A stretch of 64,000 nucleotides of DNA, from positions 41,486-105,485 of the forward strand of contig JAEYWD010000118.1 in assembly GCA_023429135.1 (NCBI GenBank), written 5' to 3'. Shown here one piece after another: positions 1 to 8,937 of the stretch; position 1 is the first letter of the stretch, and each line of letters opens with the position of its first letter. This DNA is from Bacteroidota bacterium. GTDB taxonomy: Bacteria > Bacteroidota > Bacteroidia > Bacteroidales > JAAUTT01. The notes beneath the pieces were generated by a model, which worked only from the letters and a program-made list of their open reading frames with translations, was not told where the DNA came from and did no database searches. The position numbers and the translations under genes were made by a program.

Positions 1-1650
1 CTCCAGCTTATAGCGGATAATTTGCTGAAAGCTATGACCTTCAGGATTCATAACCATAATGGGCATCGTAATTCCTGCTTCGCGAAGTGCTACTCCTTCG
101 TCGGCAAAAGCAACTGCCAGGTAATCGACTCTGTGAAACTGCAGTAAGTTAGCAATCTCGTGACTTCCGCTGCCATAAGAAAAAGCTTTAACCATTGCAA
201 CCAGCTTTGTGTCGGGTTTAAGCAGCGAGCGGAAATAATTCAGGTTGTGAATCATTGCATTGAGATTGATCTCAAGTACCGTTTCGTGAACCTTTTCCTC
301 GAGGGCAGTTACAATTTTTTCGAATCCGAAAGACCGGGAGCCTTTAATCAGAATTGCCTGATTGATAAACATTCCCTTCCTGATCCGGAAAATAAATGAA
401 CTGGTATCAGGATAGAACTCACTCGCAGTATCGAACAGATGTTTGAACCTGCTTATCTCGGGGCCTATACCAATAAAATGATTAATATTTTTGTTTTTAA
501 CCAGCGAGGCTACCTCCTTGTAAAGAAGTTCGCCCGATTGTCCGCTCTGTAGAATATCTGATAAAATTACAGTTTTCTCTTTATGCTGTCGCTGATTAAC
601 AAGAAAATCCAATGCTATGGATAACGAACCTAGATCGGAATTATAACTATCGTTAATAAGAGTACATTGATTTACGCCCTGTTTTAACTCAAGCCGCATA
701 GCCACCGGAGCGAGATTCTTTATTTTCGTGGCTATAAAATCACTTGAATATCCAAGATAAAACAACAGAGTAACTACATGAAAAGCATTTTCAATTGAAG
801 CATCGTCGATAAAAGGAATGGTTATGCGGCCTTGTTCGTTTTTAAAAAAATATGTGACCTGGGTTTGGGTTTGCTGTTTTTCAATATTTAGAATTTGTAG
901 ATATGCAGGCTTTTTAAACGACCATGAGTATCTTTCCAAATGGCTGTATTCTCCTGAACAGGCAAAGCTATCGATAATTGGGTGATCGGCACAATAAATT
1001 AATGCCTGGCAATTTTTAAAAAGCATCATCTTTTCGACAGCTTTTTCTTCAAAACCCGCGAAATTCTCCTGATGAGGTTCTCCTAAATGAGTGAATATTC
1101 CAATGGTAGGCTGGATAATTCTCTCGAGCTTTTCCATCTCACCGGGCTTAGAAATCCCTGCTTCGAGTATTGCCAGTTGATGCTGAGGTTCTATGAGCCA
1201 TGCAGAAAGGGGAACTCCAACCTGAGAATTGAAACTTCGGGGACTTCGAATTACATTCAACGAAGTATGCAAACTCTGGTATATCCATTCTTTTACTATA
1301 GTTTTTCCGTTACTTCCGGTAATTCCGACCACCGGAATATCGAACTTTTTGCGATGAAAAGCAGCAAGTTTGTGAAATGCTGCGATAGTATTCTCAACTA
1401 TAAGATATGAGGCTTCCTCTTCAAAATTTTGAACTGAGCTATCTACAAGAAAACAACGTACTCCTTTTTGATAAAGATCGGCAACAAAAGCATTTCCATT
1501 GTGCCGCTCACCTTTTATAGCAATAAACATCGACGATTCGGGCGATGTAAGTGTGCGACTGTCGATAACAATATCCCGGATCAGAAAGTCCCTGGAACCA
1601 ATTAATCTGGCTTTAATAACCGATGCAATTTCGTGGGCTTTATATTGCAT
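1..1650 (-). CDS. murF-alr: Bifunctional MurF / alanine racemase, C-terminus beyond window
   Basis: This frame is open from an ATG at 1650 to the window edge, giving 550 residues, so the 3' end is missing. The N-terminal part is a Mur ligase: GITGSNGKT near residues 107-115 is its ATP-binding loop. MurF adds D-Ala-D-Ala to the UDP-MurNAc-tripeptide in the cytoplasm. From about residue 450 it becomes alanine racemase: the motif AMVKAFSYGSG carries the PLP lysine at residue 488 (codon 187-189), and PIMVMNPE follows close to the edge. MurF-Alr fusions are known in Bacteroidetes, so the D-Ala supply and ligation steps sit in one protein. The ATG lies one base after the tdk stop, so the two are probably co-transcribed. 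The identification is secure; only the end of the racemase domain is unseen. Confidence 0.93.
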   Translation of the reverse strand, partial: MQYKAHEIASVIKARLIGSRDFLIRDIVIDSRTLTSPESSMFIAIKGERHNGNAFVADLYQKGVRCFLVDSSVQNFEEEASYLIVENTIAAFHKLAAFHRKKFDIPVVGITGSNGKTIVKEWIYQSLHTSLNVIRSPRSFNSQVGVPLSAWLIEPQHQLAILEAGISKPGEMEKLERIIQPTIGIFTHLGEPHQENFAGFEEKAVEKMMLFKNCQALIYCADHPIIDSFACSGEYSHLERYSWSFKKPAYLQILNIEKQQTQTQVTYFFKNEQGRITIPFIDDASIENAFHVVTLLFYLGYSSDFIATKIKNLAPVAMRLELKQGVNQCTLINDSYNSDLGSLSIALDFLVNQRQHKEKTVILSDILQSGQSGELLYKEVASLVKNKNINHFIGIGPEISRFKHLFDTASEFYPDTSSFIFRIRKGMFINQAILIKGSRSFGFEKIVTALEEKVHETVLEINLNAMIHNLNYFRSLLKPDTKLVAMVKAFSYGSGSHEIANLLQFHRVDYLAVAFADEGVALREAGITMPIMVMNPEGHSFQQIIRYKLE

Positions 1651-1651
1651 T

Positions 1652-2227
1652 TTATTTACTTAAGGCTTTATTATAACAATTTCTGCAAAGAGGTTCATAA
1701 TCATTTTGGGAACCCAGAACCACCAGTTTCGAACTTTCTGAAGTACGAAAAGAATAATGGGCAAGATTTCCACATCGGGAACAAATAGCGTGAACTTTGG
1801 TCACATATTCGGCCACAGCCATTAACGAGGGAATAGGGCCAAAAGGAACACCTTTGTAATCGATATCCAGTCCTGCAACAATCACCCGCACACCCTGGTT
1901 TGCAAGTTTTGTGCAAACATCGGTTAGTCCAGGATCAAAAAACTGGGCTTCGTCTATTCCAACAACATCAACACCTCCAGTAAGAAGTAGTATATTAGCT
2001 GAAACATCCACCGGAGTTGACGGGAAAGAATTCATGTCGTGCGAAACAACTTCCTGAAACGAATACCGGTTATCGATTCGAGGTTTAAAAATCTCAACTT
2101 TCTGTTTGGCAATAACCGCCCTGCGCAGCCGTCGTAACAATTCTTCTGTTTTTCCCGAAAACATCGAACCGGTAATTACTTCAATCCATCCTCTTTGTTC
2201 AGGATTCGTGGCATTTTCAGGAAACAT
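1652..2227 (-). CDS. tdk: Thymidine kinase, type II
   Basis: This 191-residue cytoplasmic enzyme phosphorylates thymidine to dTMP in the salvage pathway. The P-loop GSMFSGKT is at residues 20-27, and DEAQFF at 92-97 carries the catalytic glutamate. Two zinc-binding pairs, CSRC (149-152) and CRNC (181-184), form the lasso-domain zinc site typical of TK1-like enzymes. The length is normal for the family. It is the first gene of a leftward pair with murF-alr (1-bp gap), and a TAACTTTG box lies 32 bp upstream of the start. Confidence 0.96.
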   Translation of the reverse strand: MFPENATNPEQRGWIEVITGSMFSGKTEELLRRLRRAVIAKQKVEIFKPRIDNRYSFQEVVSHDMNSFPSTPVDVSANILLLTGGVDVVGIDEAQFFDPGLTDVCTKLANQGVRVIVAGLDIDYKGVPFGPIPSLMAVAEYVTKVHAICSRCGNLAHYSFRTSESSKLVVLGSQNDYEPLCRNCYNKALSK

Positions 2228-2258
2228 TACAGTACCAAAAAGATTATTATTAATTTTA

Positions 2259-2266
2259 CAAAGTTA
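2259..2266 (-). promoter_or_regulatory. Candidate -7 box for tdk-murF-alr
   Basis: Read on the minus strand this is TAACTTTG, a full match to the Bacteroidetes TAnnTTTG -7 element, 32 bp before the tdk ATG. I see no good -33 TTTG at the usual 19-21 bp spacing, so the call rests on one box. The same octamer precedes the second ECF sigma gene. Confidence 0.4.
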
Positions 2267-2427
2267 ACTAAAAGGATAAATGATCGTTTGTTCTTCAGAA
2301 AACTGATGTTTAATTTCTGGTTTTGGGTTCTAAATTAAAGCTTAATTTCTGAAACTCAACATCCGAAAGATAAAATATCAGGTTCGGTTATGACGTTCTA
2401 TCATTCCTATAAATATAAAAATATTGC

Positions 2428-3180
2428 ATGATGAATCAAAAAAATATTTTGAGCAGCATTATTGAAGAAATATATCAACTCGAAAGTTATGTGCAGGGAT
2501 GGCGCGATATGGAAAATGTTCCGGCTATTGAGAAAGATTTGGTTCAACGTAAGTTGCAGCAGATTTACGATCATGTAAAACGATTAAACACTGAAGTTAC
2601 TCCTGTTACAGAAGAGAAACCTTTTACAATTAATGAAGTTACTCCCATTGTTATCCAGGAGCCTGAAATTACAGTTCCCGGCCCTGTTCATGAAATTACA
2701 TTTGACAAAACAATTGAACTAATTGAAGAACCCAAACCCATTATTCAGGAAATTCCTGTAAAAACTGAGCCTGTAAAACAGGTGATAGAAGTGACCGTTT
2801 CGAAAACAAAAGTTGAAACCGAGAAATTTGAAAAACCAAAAGAACCGGTAAAAGAAATTTTAGCCGAAAAACTCACCCAAACTCACAAGGTAATTAACGA
2901 AACAGTTAAAACCCGCACTGTTATTGATGTTTCGTCGAAGCTCAAGTCGGCTCCCATACCCAGTATTCAATCGGCTATTAACCTGAATGATAAGTTTGTA
3001 TTTATCCGCGAGTTATTTAAAAACAACAACTTGCTGTACAATCAAACAATTGAACGCTTGAACAGTGCTCCAAACTATGAAGAAGCTATTTCTATAGTAG
3101 AAAAAGAATTTGCCTGGGACATGAGCGATCCCCTGGTTAACAAACTGGTTGAACTTATAAAAAGAAAGCACAATGCGTAA
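2428..3180 (+). CDS. Hypothetical protein with Glu/Pro/Thr/Val-rich linker and conserved C-terminus
   Basis: The protein has 250 residues, no signal peptide and no membrane segment. It has three parts. Residues 1-60 form a predicted helical, charged segment. Residues 60-170 are low-complexity and rich in Pro, Glu, Val, Lys and Thr, with repeated PEIT/EPVK-like words. A compact C-terminus (about 185-248) starts with the sequence INLNDKFVFIRELF. This C-terminal segment resembles one I associate with uncharacterised Bacteroidetes proteins, but no function is known to me. The stop overlaps the start of the M28 peptidase gene by 8 bp, so the two are translationally coupled, followed by rsmI. A scaffold or adaptor role is possible but unproven. 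Confidence 0.75.
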   Translation: MMNQKNILSSIIEEIYQLESYVQGWRDMENVPAIEKDLVQRKLQQIYDHVKRLNTEVTPVTEEKPFTINEVTPIVIQEPEITVPGPVHEITFDKTIELIEEPKPIIQEIPVKTEPVKQVIEVTVSKTKVETEKFEKPKEPVKEILAEKLTQTHKVINETVKTRTVIDVSSKLKSAPIPSIQSAINLNDKFVFIRELFKNNNLLYNQTIERLNSAPNYEEAISIVEKEFAWDMSDPLVNKLVELIKRKHNA

Positions 3181-4474
3181 TATCTTTCTCTACCTGACTC
3201 TTATCACCCTTTCGGCACATATAAATGCTCAGGACCTCGACTTCGTAAAATCAAATATCAAAAAACTTTCCTCGCCCGAATTTCATGGAAGAGGATACGT
3301 TAATAAAGGCGATATTCTCAGTTCCGAATACCTGAGTAAACAATTCGAGACCTTTGGATTAAAGCCATTCGGAAAAGATTATTATCAATATTACCAGTTC
3401 GATGTAAATACCTTCCCAAAAAAAATGGAAGTTGTTATTGACGGAAAAAAGCTTGAGCCGACTCGCGATTTTTATGTCAATCCTGCTTCCATAGGTGTAA
3501 AAGGTAATTTCAGGATCGAACATTTTGGCTTAAACGAAGTAAACAAGGATACTACATTCTTAAAAGCCTTTTTTACCGCCGACCATTCGAACAGTTTTAT
3601 ATTGCTCGATACCCTTGGTTGGGGTAAGAATGAATTCCGAAAGGGTATGCGTGATGCCATTTCGGGAAATCTTATGAGAGCAAAAGGTGTAATAGAATTG
3701 GCCGATACAGGTATGATTTTTTCCATACGAACTTTTGCTAATAAATACACAAAGTTTACGGTGCGACGCAAATCTTTGCCTGCCAATGTATCTGAAATTA
3801 AGGTGAAAGTCGATCAAAAACTTATTAAGCACAACGCCCGTAATGTAATTGGCTATTTACCGGGAAAAAGCGATACGTTTATTGTATTTACAGCACATTA
3901 CGATCATTTGGGACGAATGGGAAAAACCCATTATTTCCCTGGCGCAAACGACAATGCAAGTGGTACATCAATGGTGCTGGATCTTATAAGGGAACTCTCG
4001 AAAAAACCGAATCGTCACTATTCTTATGCATTTATGCTATTTAGTGGCGAAGAAGCTGGTTTGCTCGGCTCACAGCATTATGTGGCCAATCCTCTTTTCC
4101 CTTTATCGAGAATTAAGCAGGTTCTAAATTTCGATATGGTAGCAACCGGCTCGGGGGGCGTAAACATTTTTAACGGATCGGTACATAAAAAAGAGTTTGC
4201 ATTGCTCGATACCATTAATAAAGTAAATAATTTCGGCCTCGAATTAAAGATGAAAAGCACTTCCAGGGGAAGCGATCATTATCCATTTCATCAGAAAGGT
4301 ATTCCGGCACTATTTATCCTGACCGATGGCAAAGAAGTTGGTTACCATGTACCTGAAGACAGGCTTGAAAAACTGCCATTCAACGCCTACGAAAAATTGT
4401 ACAAAATCATTTATCAATATATAGAAGCCAAAGAAAATGGGGAAATTATATATAGTCCCAACACCAATAGGTAA
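3173..4474 (+). CDS. Secreted M28-family zinc aminopeptidase
   Basis: This 433-residue protein begins with a signal peptide (about residues 1-19, cleaved near INAQ). The C-terminal half is a peptidase family M28 domain with all expected metal and catalytic positions: H242 in TAHYDHLG, D260 in GANDNASG, E293/E294 in SGEEAGLLG, D321 in NFDMV and H369 in GSDHYPF. M28 enzymes use two zinc ions to remove N-terminal residues from peptides; the export signal places this one in the periplasm or outside. The region at 60-230 is probably the usual inserted PA-like segment. The gene overlaps its upstream neighbour by 8 bp and its downstream neighbour, rsmI, by 38 bp. Confidence 0.9.
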   Translation: MRNIFLYLTLITLSAHINAQDLDFVKSNIKKLSSPEFHGRGYVNKGDILSSEYLSKQFETFGLKPFGKDYYQYYQFDVNTFPKKMEVVIDGKKLEPTRDFYVNPASIGVKGNFRIEHFGLNEVNKDTTFLKAFFTADHSNSFILLDTLGWGKNEFRKGMRDAISGNLMRAKGVIELADTGMIFSIRTFANKYTKFTVRRKSLPANVSEIKVKVDQKLIKHNARNVIGYLPGKSDTFIVFTAHYDHLGRMGKTHYFPGANDNASGTSMVLDLIRELSKKPNRHYSYAFMLFSGEEAGLLGSQHYVANPLFPLSRIKQVLNFDMVATGSGGVNIFNGSVHKKEFALLDTINKVNNFGLELKMKSTSRGSDHYPFHQKGIPALFILTDGKEVGYHVPEDRLEKLPFNAYEKLYKIIYQYIEAKENGEIIYSPNTNR

Positions 4475-5135
4475 TCTGGAAGATATTACTCTGCGAGCAT
4501 TGCGTATTCTTAAAGAGGTTGATTTAATATTGGCTGAAGACACACGCACATCGGGCTTCTTGCTGAAGCATTTCGAGATAGATAAGAAACTGGCTTCGTT
4601 TCATAAATTTAACGAGCATAAAAGCCTGCAAGCTATTATTTCGCGGTTAAACGCAGGCGAAAACATAGCTCTGATTTCGGATGCTGGCACTCCGTCCATT
4701 TCCGACCCGGGTTTTTTAATTGTGCGCGAATGCGTTAACCAGGACATTGAGGTAGAATGTTTGCCGGGTGCAACAGCCTTTGTTCCTGCACTGGTAACAA
4801 GTGGCCTTCCTTCCGACCGCTTTATTTTCGAAGGATTTCTTCCTCAGAAAAAAGGACGTCAGAAAAAAATGATAGAGCTGGCAAACGAGGACAGAACAAT
4901 AATCTTTTATGAATCACCATATCGGCTGGTAAAAGCTTTGGAAGAAATTCAGCAGTATTTTGGATCGGAAAGGAAAGTTTCGGTATCGCGCGAAATAAGC
5001 AAGCTGCACGAAGAGACAGTTCGGGGAACCGTTGCCGAAGTGCTGGGGCATTTCAAATCCAGACCACCCAAAGGCGAAATTGTGATTGTGGTGGAAGGGA
5101 AAAATTCTAAGACCATCAGGGAAGAGGAGGAATAA
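4437..5135 (+). CDS. rsmI: 16S rRNA (cytidine1402-2'-O)-methyltransferase
   Basis: This 232-residue protein belongs to the tetrapyrrole-methylase fold. The N-terminal motif PTPIGNLEDITLRAL and the SAM-site motif LISDAGTPSISDPGF are hallmarks of RsmI, which 2'-O-methylates C1402 in the decoding centre of 16S rRNA. The length is slightly short of the usual 270-290 residues because the variable C-terminal helical extension is lacking. The chosen ATG lies inside the last 38 bp of the M28 gene. The motif starts at residue 8, so a later start would truncate the fold; the overlap is therefore real. Confidence 0.94.
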   Translation: MGKLYIVPTPIGNLEDITLRALRILKEVDLILAEDTRTSGFLLKHFEIDKKLASFHKFNEHKSLQAIISRLNAGENIALISDAGTPSISDPGFLIVRECVNQDIEVECLPGATAFVPALVTSGLPSDRFIFEGFLPQKKGRQKKMIELANEDRTIIFYESPYRLVKALEEIQQYFGSERKVSVSREISKLHEETVRGTVAEVLGHFKSRPPKGEIVIVVEGKNSKTIREEEE

Positions 5136-5142
5136 GGCAATT

Positions 5143-6012
5143 TTATTCCAGCAACTTCTCTATCTCGCAACTCACCCACCATCCGGGTTCTTTTACCTTA
5201 TCGAAAGTCAACCAGCATTTCGGAGTGTACGATGAGTTAATTTGCCAGTATCCGTTTTTATGCTTTTTATTCCTGAGTAAGGTTTTGGCGTCGTCACAAC
5301 GGGAATCAGTAAGCAGGTTATTATCCTTCATCAACCTGAGTAGTTCAATAACATTGGTTTTATATGAGAAAGGATAGGTAATCTTTTCTATGTCGCTGGT
5401 AATCGGCTTCCCGTTGGATTGTCGTTTATAAAGATTATGACCGAGAATATAATTCAATCCTGTTCTGAGTTTATTCTCAAGCGTTTCGTTACTTTTGTAA
5501 TAGGGTTGTATTCTATAGTCGCTCAGGGCTATCATGCTTTTCACCACACCAATATAACAGGGGGTCGATTTAAGACAACCGCCATATTTTAGCGCTCTGT
5601 TTCCCGGCCAAATATTTGGTGTACCTCTTTCAACATTCTGGTATTTCAGAATCCATTCAATTCCCTTCTGTATTCTTTCAATAACAGGATAATGCATCCG
5701 AATGAGTACACTCGTTGCCATTGCATTGTAGCACGAAAGCATATCGTCGCCTTTGCCTGTTATTGAAAAACCGTCGGAACAACTGCCCAATTCGACAAAT
5801 TTATCGAGCCAGCTCCGCACCTTGGGGAGTTGATGGGCAAAGGGGATTTCGGCAATTTCGGTAAGTCGGTTCAACAGGTTAAGCATGTCGAAATCGAAAT
5901 CGGTTAAAAGCTCCCTGACAAGATCCGACATTTCCAAAAATGGTTGAGCCTGTTGATATCCGTTAATTTCTCCGGCATCATATTTCTTTTTAAGGATAAG
6001 TGCTTTGTCCAT
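5143..6012 (-). CDS. Alpha/alpha-toroid (prenyltransferase/squalene-cyclase-like) protein
   Basis: The protein has 289 residues with no signal peptide. The sequence has the look of an alpha/alpha-toroid: repeated helix pairs with aromatic/Gly/Trp motifs such as GIEWILKYQN, NGYWQINSSY and EPGWWVSCEIE, and regularly spaced Cys (SCSDGFS, MLSCYNAM, GGCLKSTPCYIG). Such folds occur in prenyltransferases, terpene cyclases and unrelated proteins, so no reaction is assigned. I see no DxDD or isoprenoid-binding signature. It lies 6 bp downstream of the DUF3788 gene and is probably co-transcribed with it. It converges with rsmI, 7 bp away. Confidence 0.6.
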   Translation of the reverse strand: MDKALILKKKYDAGEINGYQQAQPFLEMSDLVRELLTDFDFDMLNLLNRLTEIAEIPFAHQLPKVRSWLDKFVELGSCSDGFSITGKGDDMLSCYNAMATSVLIRMHYPVIERIQKGIEWILKYQNVERGTPNIWPGNRALKYGGCLKSTPCYIGVVKSMIALSDYRIQPYYKSNETLENKLRTGLNYILGHNLYKRQSNGKPITSDIEKITYPFSYKTNVIELLRLMKDNNLLTDSRCDDAKTLLRNKKHKNGYWQINSSYTPKCWLTFDKVKEPGWWVSCEIEKLLE

Positions 6013-6018
6013 TTTTTG

Positions 6019-6438
6019 CTAATTTTTCATTTTAATATGGATTATCTCCAGAATGTATTCGCATTGGCCTGCAGTTTTTACCTCCAGTTGGATGGTTCTT
6101 CCTTCGGCAAATTTCTTGGCAGCAACCAATTCTTCTTTTTTAGAATCGGGAAAATTGCCCTCAAGTATATTATTTGCAGCTTTATCGCCAAAGGTAAAAG
6201 CAACCTTGAAAAACCCCTGCAGAGGAATTACAAAAAGAACATTTCTCTTTTTTGAAAACAATTTCAGTATCCATCCAGATTTCGCGCCATAATGTTTCCA
6301 CTCAGGGGTAAGATCACCAAATTTATTTTGAATTTCTGATTGTATCAGATTTAGATACTGGATGGATTCGCCAAGTTCATAGACAAGCATTTTGTTGTCG
6401 GGGACAACCATTTTACTGTCGAACACACTTACTGACAT
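6019..6438 (-). CDS. DUF3788 family protein
   Basis: This 139-residue cytoplasmic protein has no signal or membrane segment. The motifs KSGWILKLFSKKRNV, IPLQGFFKVAFTFGDKA and a central W-K-Y cluster match what I know of DUF3788, small proteins with a YdhG/YjbR-like alpha/beta fold and unknown function. It is followed after 6 bp by the toroid-like gene. The family call rests on recalled motif patterns and should be confirmed by a profile search. Confidence 0.7.
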   Translation of the reverse strand: MSVSVFDSKMVVPDNKMLVYELGESIQYLNLIQSEIQNKFGDLTPEWKHYGAKSGWILKLFSKKRNVLFVIPLQGFFKVAFTFGDKAANNILEGNFPDSKKEELVAAKKFAEGRTIQLEVKTAGQCEYILEIIHIKMKN

Positions 6439-6549
6439 AAGGATAATTTAAATTTGTTTGACCAAATATAAATTACCAAAGTGACAACCTTATGTCAACT
6501 GATGAAAAAATAATTCAGGTCGATAGCCGATATTTGTTATGAGCAAATG

Positions 6550-6600
6550 CACACTAAAAGGCTGTTAAATTTTACTGAGGTCAGACGTCTGTGGTCCTTT
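6550..6600. repeat. Palindromic intergenic sequence with CAGACGTCTG core
   Basis: Directly after the stop of the leftward small exported gene lies a perfect 10-bp palindrome CAGACGTCTG within GGTCAGACGTCTGTGGTCC, preceded by AAGGCTGTTAAA. The word resembles the GAGGCTGT ends of the repeats at 21.6, 30.2 and 40.7 kb. It may act as a 3'-end hairpin. Confidence 0.35.
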
Positions 6601-6987
6601 TTATTTATCCAGCGTTAGTGTATGCATATAATCCAGCCTTTTGATTCTCATTGGGTATTGATGGGAAGGATCGGGCAGAAAGTTTCTGTTTGGAAAATTA
6701 CCATTCGGGATCATAACGGGCATATTATCAACAGGCGAATCAATTATGTAGCCTTCCATTCCAAGGCGATCATGCAAGGCAAACTTTAACATCTGATCTT
6801 TTCTTTCTGCAGGATTCTTTAAAACATTGTTTAAATCCAGGTTCCCTTTAAAAGCCAGGTAATTACTATCAATGGTACCCATTAGTTTTTTATAGGAAAA
6901 TGCCCTGGCAATTGAATCGAGAGACTGAGCATAACTTGTTCCTATAACAAAACTTATGAAAACGGATATTGCAAGGATTCTCTTCAT
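6601..6987 (-). CDS. Small exported hypothetical protein
   Basis: I start this gene at the ATG at 6987, which gives 128 residues opening with a standard signal peptide (MKRILAISVFISFVIG, cleavage near SYAQ). The frame stays open another 22 codons upstream, but that extension would overlap the methyltransferase gene and bury the signal peptide. The mature part has a Pro/Asn-rich stretch around MPVMIPNGNFPNRNFLP and no domain I recognise. A periplasmic or surface location is likely; the function is unknown. Confidence 0.65.
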   Translation of the reverse strand: MKRILAISVFISFVIGTSYAQSLDSIARAFSYKKLMGTIDSNYLAFKGNLDLNNVLKNPAERKDQMLKFALHDRLGMEGYIIDSPVDNMPVMIPNGNFPNRNFLPDPSHQYPMRIKRLDYMHTLTLDK

Positions 6988-7046
6988 CACTCTATATTTT
7001 GGATTAGGTGTAAATTTATGTAATTTCACAACAGGTGTCCAGTTTT

Positions 7047-7682
7047 TTAACATTTATCTGTATGTTTATGACAAATTACAAGTTTCATCAGAATTGGTTC
7101 CTGATTTTCCATAAACTTAACAGGTTCGGCAATGTCGCGGTATTCGGTTAATCCAACACCAGAAAATTCCTTTTCCACAGCCTTATTATCATAAAAGTAA
7201 ACTTCCAGTCCTTTCGATATTCTGAACCGGTTTTCACTAAGCTTTTTCCCTGAGCCATATAAACTCATATCTGTTGACGCTACTGTAAATATCATGATTC
7301 CTCCAAATTTCAACTGATTATAACAGTTTATGAGGAAATTTTTCCGCTCTGCTTTGTTTAGCAAATGAATAAGAGCATAGCAGAAAATGCCATCGTATAA
7401 ATCGTTATCGAAAGGCATTTGAGTTACAGATCCGCAATACATTTTAAAAGAAAGTCCGCTTTCTCTGGCCAACTGAATTGCCGATACGGAGATTTCGATA
7501 CCTGTTACTTCAAAGCCATTGTCGCGGAAAATCCTGGCATTTCGACCATAGCCCATACCAGGAATAAGAATTCTATGTAAACCGGCATCCTGAAATATCT
7601 TAAGGACTATTAGAGCAGAATCAGCCGGCTCAAACTTCCACATAACTCCTTCGCTCTTAAAGCGCGATTCCCAATATTCCAT
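7047..7682 (-). CDS. Class I SAM-dependent methyltransferase
   Basis: The protein has 211 residues and is cytoplasmic. Motif I of the Rossmann-like SAM-binding fold is seen as ILIPGMGYGRNARIF, followed by the acidic residue ending strand 2 (VTGIEIS) and motif IV-like DGIFCYALIHLL. This matches methyltransferase_11/25-type small-molecule methyltransferases, including tellurite-resistance-like and thiopurine-methyltransferase-like members. The substrate cannot be read from the sequence. It lies 8 bp downstream of an unknown gene that is probably co-transcribed. Confidence 0.82.
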   Translation of the reverse strand: MEYWESRFKSEGVMWKFEPADSALIVLKIFQDAGLHRILIPGMGYGRNARIFRDNGFEVTGIEISVSAIQLARESGLSFKMYCGSVTQMPFDNDLYDGIFCYALIHLLNKAERKNFLINCYNQLKFGGIMIFTVASTDMSLYGSGKKLSENRFRISKGLEVYFYDNKAVEKEFSGVGLTEYRDIAEPVKFMENQEPILMKLVICHKHTDKC

Positions 7683-7690
7683 TTCTTAGT

Positions 7691-8080
7691 TTATTCCCCT
7701 CCTAAGATATCCTGAATGGTTTTGGCTTTTTTAATATGCCCTATCCATTGGGTTGTATCCTCGGCCTTTTTACTTACCTGCTTATGAACAAAACTTCGCA
7801 CCTGCTCAATATCCATTTTTTCGTCGGTCTTATAAAACAACAAGGTAACGCGGTAAACATCGGGTAAAAAATGAAAAGTTTTTCTCCACCAGCTTGTTGG
7901 TAACCGTTTATCTACAATTTTATAGATATTCCCTTCGGAATCGACAAACTTATGATTTAGGTAAAATTCATTCAGAATGTGCTCATTGCTGGTATACACA
8001 TAAGGATCCATAAGAATATAAAGTGTATAATCCTCTTTAGGATTCCACTCAGTGGAGACATGGGCTATCGGGAATCTCAT
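7691..8080 (-). CDS. Hypothetical protein
   Basis: This 129-residue soluble protein has no recognised domain. It is rich in aromatic residues (DYTLYILMDPYVYTSNE, TSWWRKTFHFLP) and ends in a charged helix. It has neither a signal peptide nor a membrane segment. The stop is 8 bp before the start of the methyltransferase gene, which suggests a two-gene operon, but nothing in the sequence links their functions. Confidence 0.65.
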   Translation of the reverse strand: MRFPIAHVSTEWNPKEDYTLYILMDPYVYTSNEHILNEFYLNHKFVDSEGNIYKIVDKRLPTSWWRKTFHFLPDVYRVTLLFYKTDEKMDIEQVRSFVHKQVSKKAEDTTQWIGHIKKAKTIQDILGGE

Positions 8081-8170
8081 TGTAAATGCATTTAACGTTT
8101 CCCGAAAGATAATAATAAATGGCTTTCCTATAATTAGGAGTCCAATGTTTTAAATGTTTACTGTTGAAAT

Positions 8171-8515
8171 TTATTGAAGCGCAGAATTCCTGGAAGAACG
8201 CATATCCTCTAAAATCAAACGGATAAACATAGAGTGATCTGTTTTTACTTTCTCTAAGTAAAAATTGGCTATTTTTTCTTTAGATAAGTACTTGTAGCAC
8301 AACCCAACATAGGCATTTAGCTCAGTATCATCGGGGTTCTGATCCAACAAATAGCTAAACAGTAACAAAGACTCCTTGTAATTGGCCTCAATAAATGTCG
8401 ACTTTGCTTTCCAATAAATTTTCGAATTATAATCATTGGAACCATTTCCGGGTTTTGCTTCTAAACCTGAAGCAAACAAAAAAACTGTAACAAAGACAAA
8501 TATTAATTTTTTCAT
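8171..8515 (-). CDS. Small exported TPR-like protein
   Basis: I choose the ATG at 8515 because it directly opens a signal peptide (MKKLIFVFVTVFLFASG, cleavage near LEAK); the frame itself extends 19 codons further. The 114-residue product contains one or two TPR-like helix pairs: ANYKESLLLFSYLLDQNPDD followed by TELNAYVGLCYKYLSKEKIA. It is probably a small periplasmic protein-interaction module. It stands alone, with a 365-bp gene-free stretch upstream. Confidence 0.65.
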   Translation of the reverse strand: MKKLIFVFVTVFLFASGLEAKPGNGSNDYNSKIYWKAKSTFIEANYKESLLLFSYLLDQNPDDTELNAYVGLCYKYLSKEKIANFYLEKVKTDHSMFIRLILEDMRSSRNSALQ

Positions 8516-8572
8516 AGTTTGATGTTTGCCCATTTTTACTTCCAAAATATTCCAAGGTTGGAATAATTCCAT

Positions 8573-8937
8573 TAATGACCATTTAATTCTGATTAAATTT
8601 TAAGTTGCATTAAATCAGATAAATACTCTATAAACTAACGTAGTAAAATGTTTGCGGCAGCAGTAACGATTAAATGCTGGCGACAACCATGTGAATAAGG
8701 ATGCGTGAAAAGTTAATTAGCTGTCAGATTTCTTCTGCTAAATATGCCAAATCAGTTGATATTCATAATAAAACTGAGCATTTTAAGCCAATGTTTAGCA
8801 TGGAAACCTAAGTTTTTTGAACCTTTCCACACAACCTTATTCAATAAAGTTTTTCACCTCTAAGCAATAGCCTTCGATATTGATGAGAAGCAGCTCAACA
8901 GGCATGAGAAATTCCAGTTTTTCAAAATAATATCCTG
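8573..8937. other. Gene-free interval
   Basis: These 365 bp lie between two leftward genes. I find no convincing ORF, RNA gene or strong hairpin. A short open stretch on the minus strand near 8840-8930 is too short to call. The interval should hold the promoter of the small TPR-like gene, but I see no TAnnTTTG box at a usable distance. Confidence 0.5.

Noticed and set aside
1087..1410. Rightward 107-residue open frame
   Set aside because: It lies antisense inside the secure murF domain (GITGSNGKT region) and has no coding character.
8840..8930. Short minus-strand open stretch after the SDR gene
   Set aside because: It is fewer than 35 residues with no recognised motif, no clear start context and no conserved neighbour.
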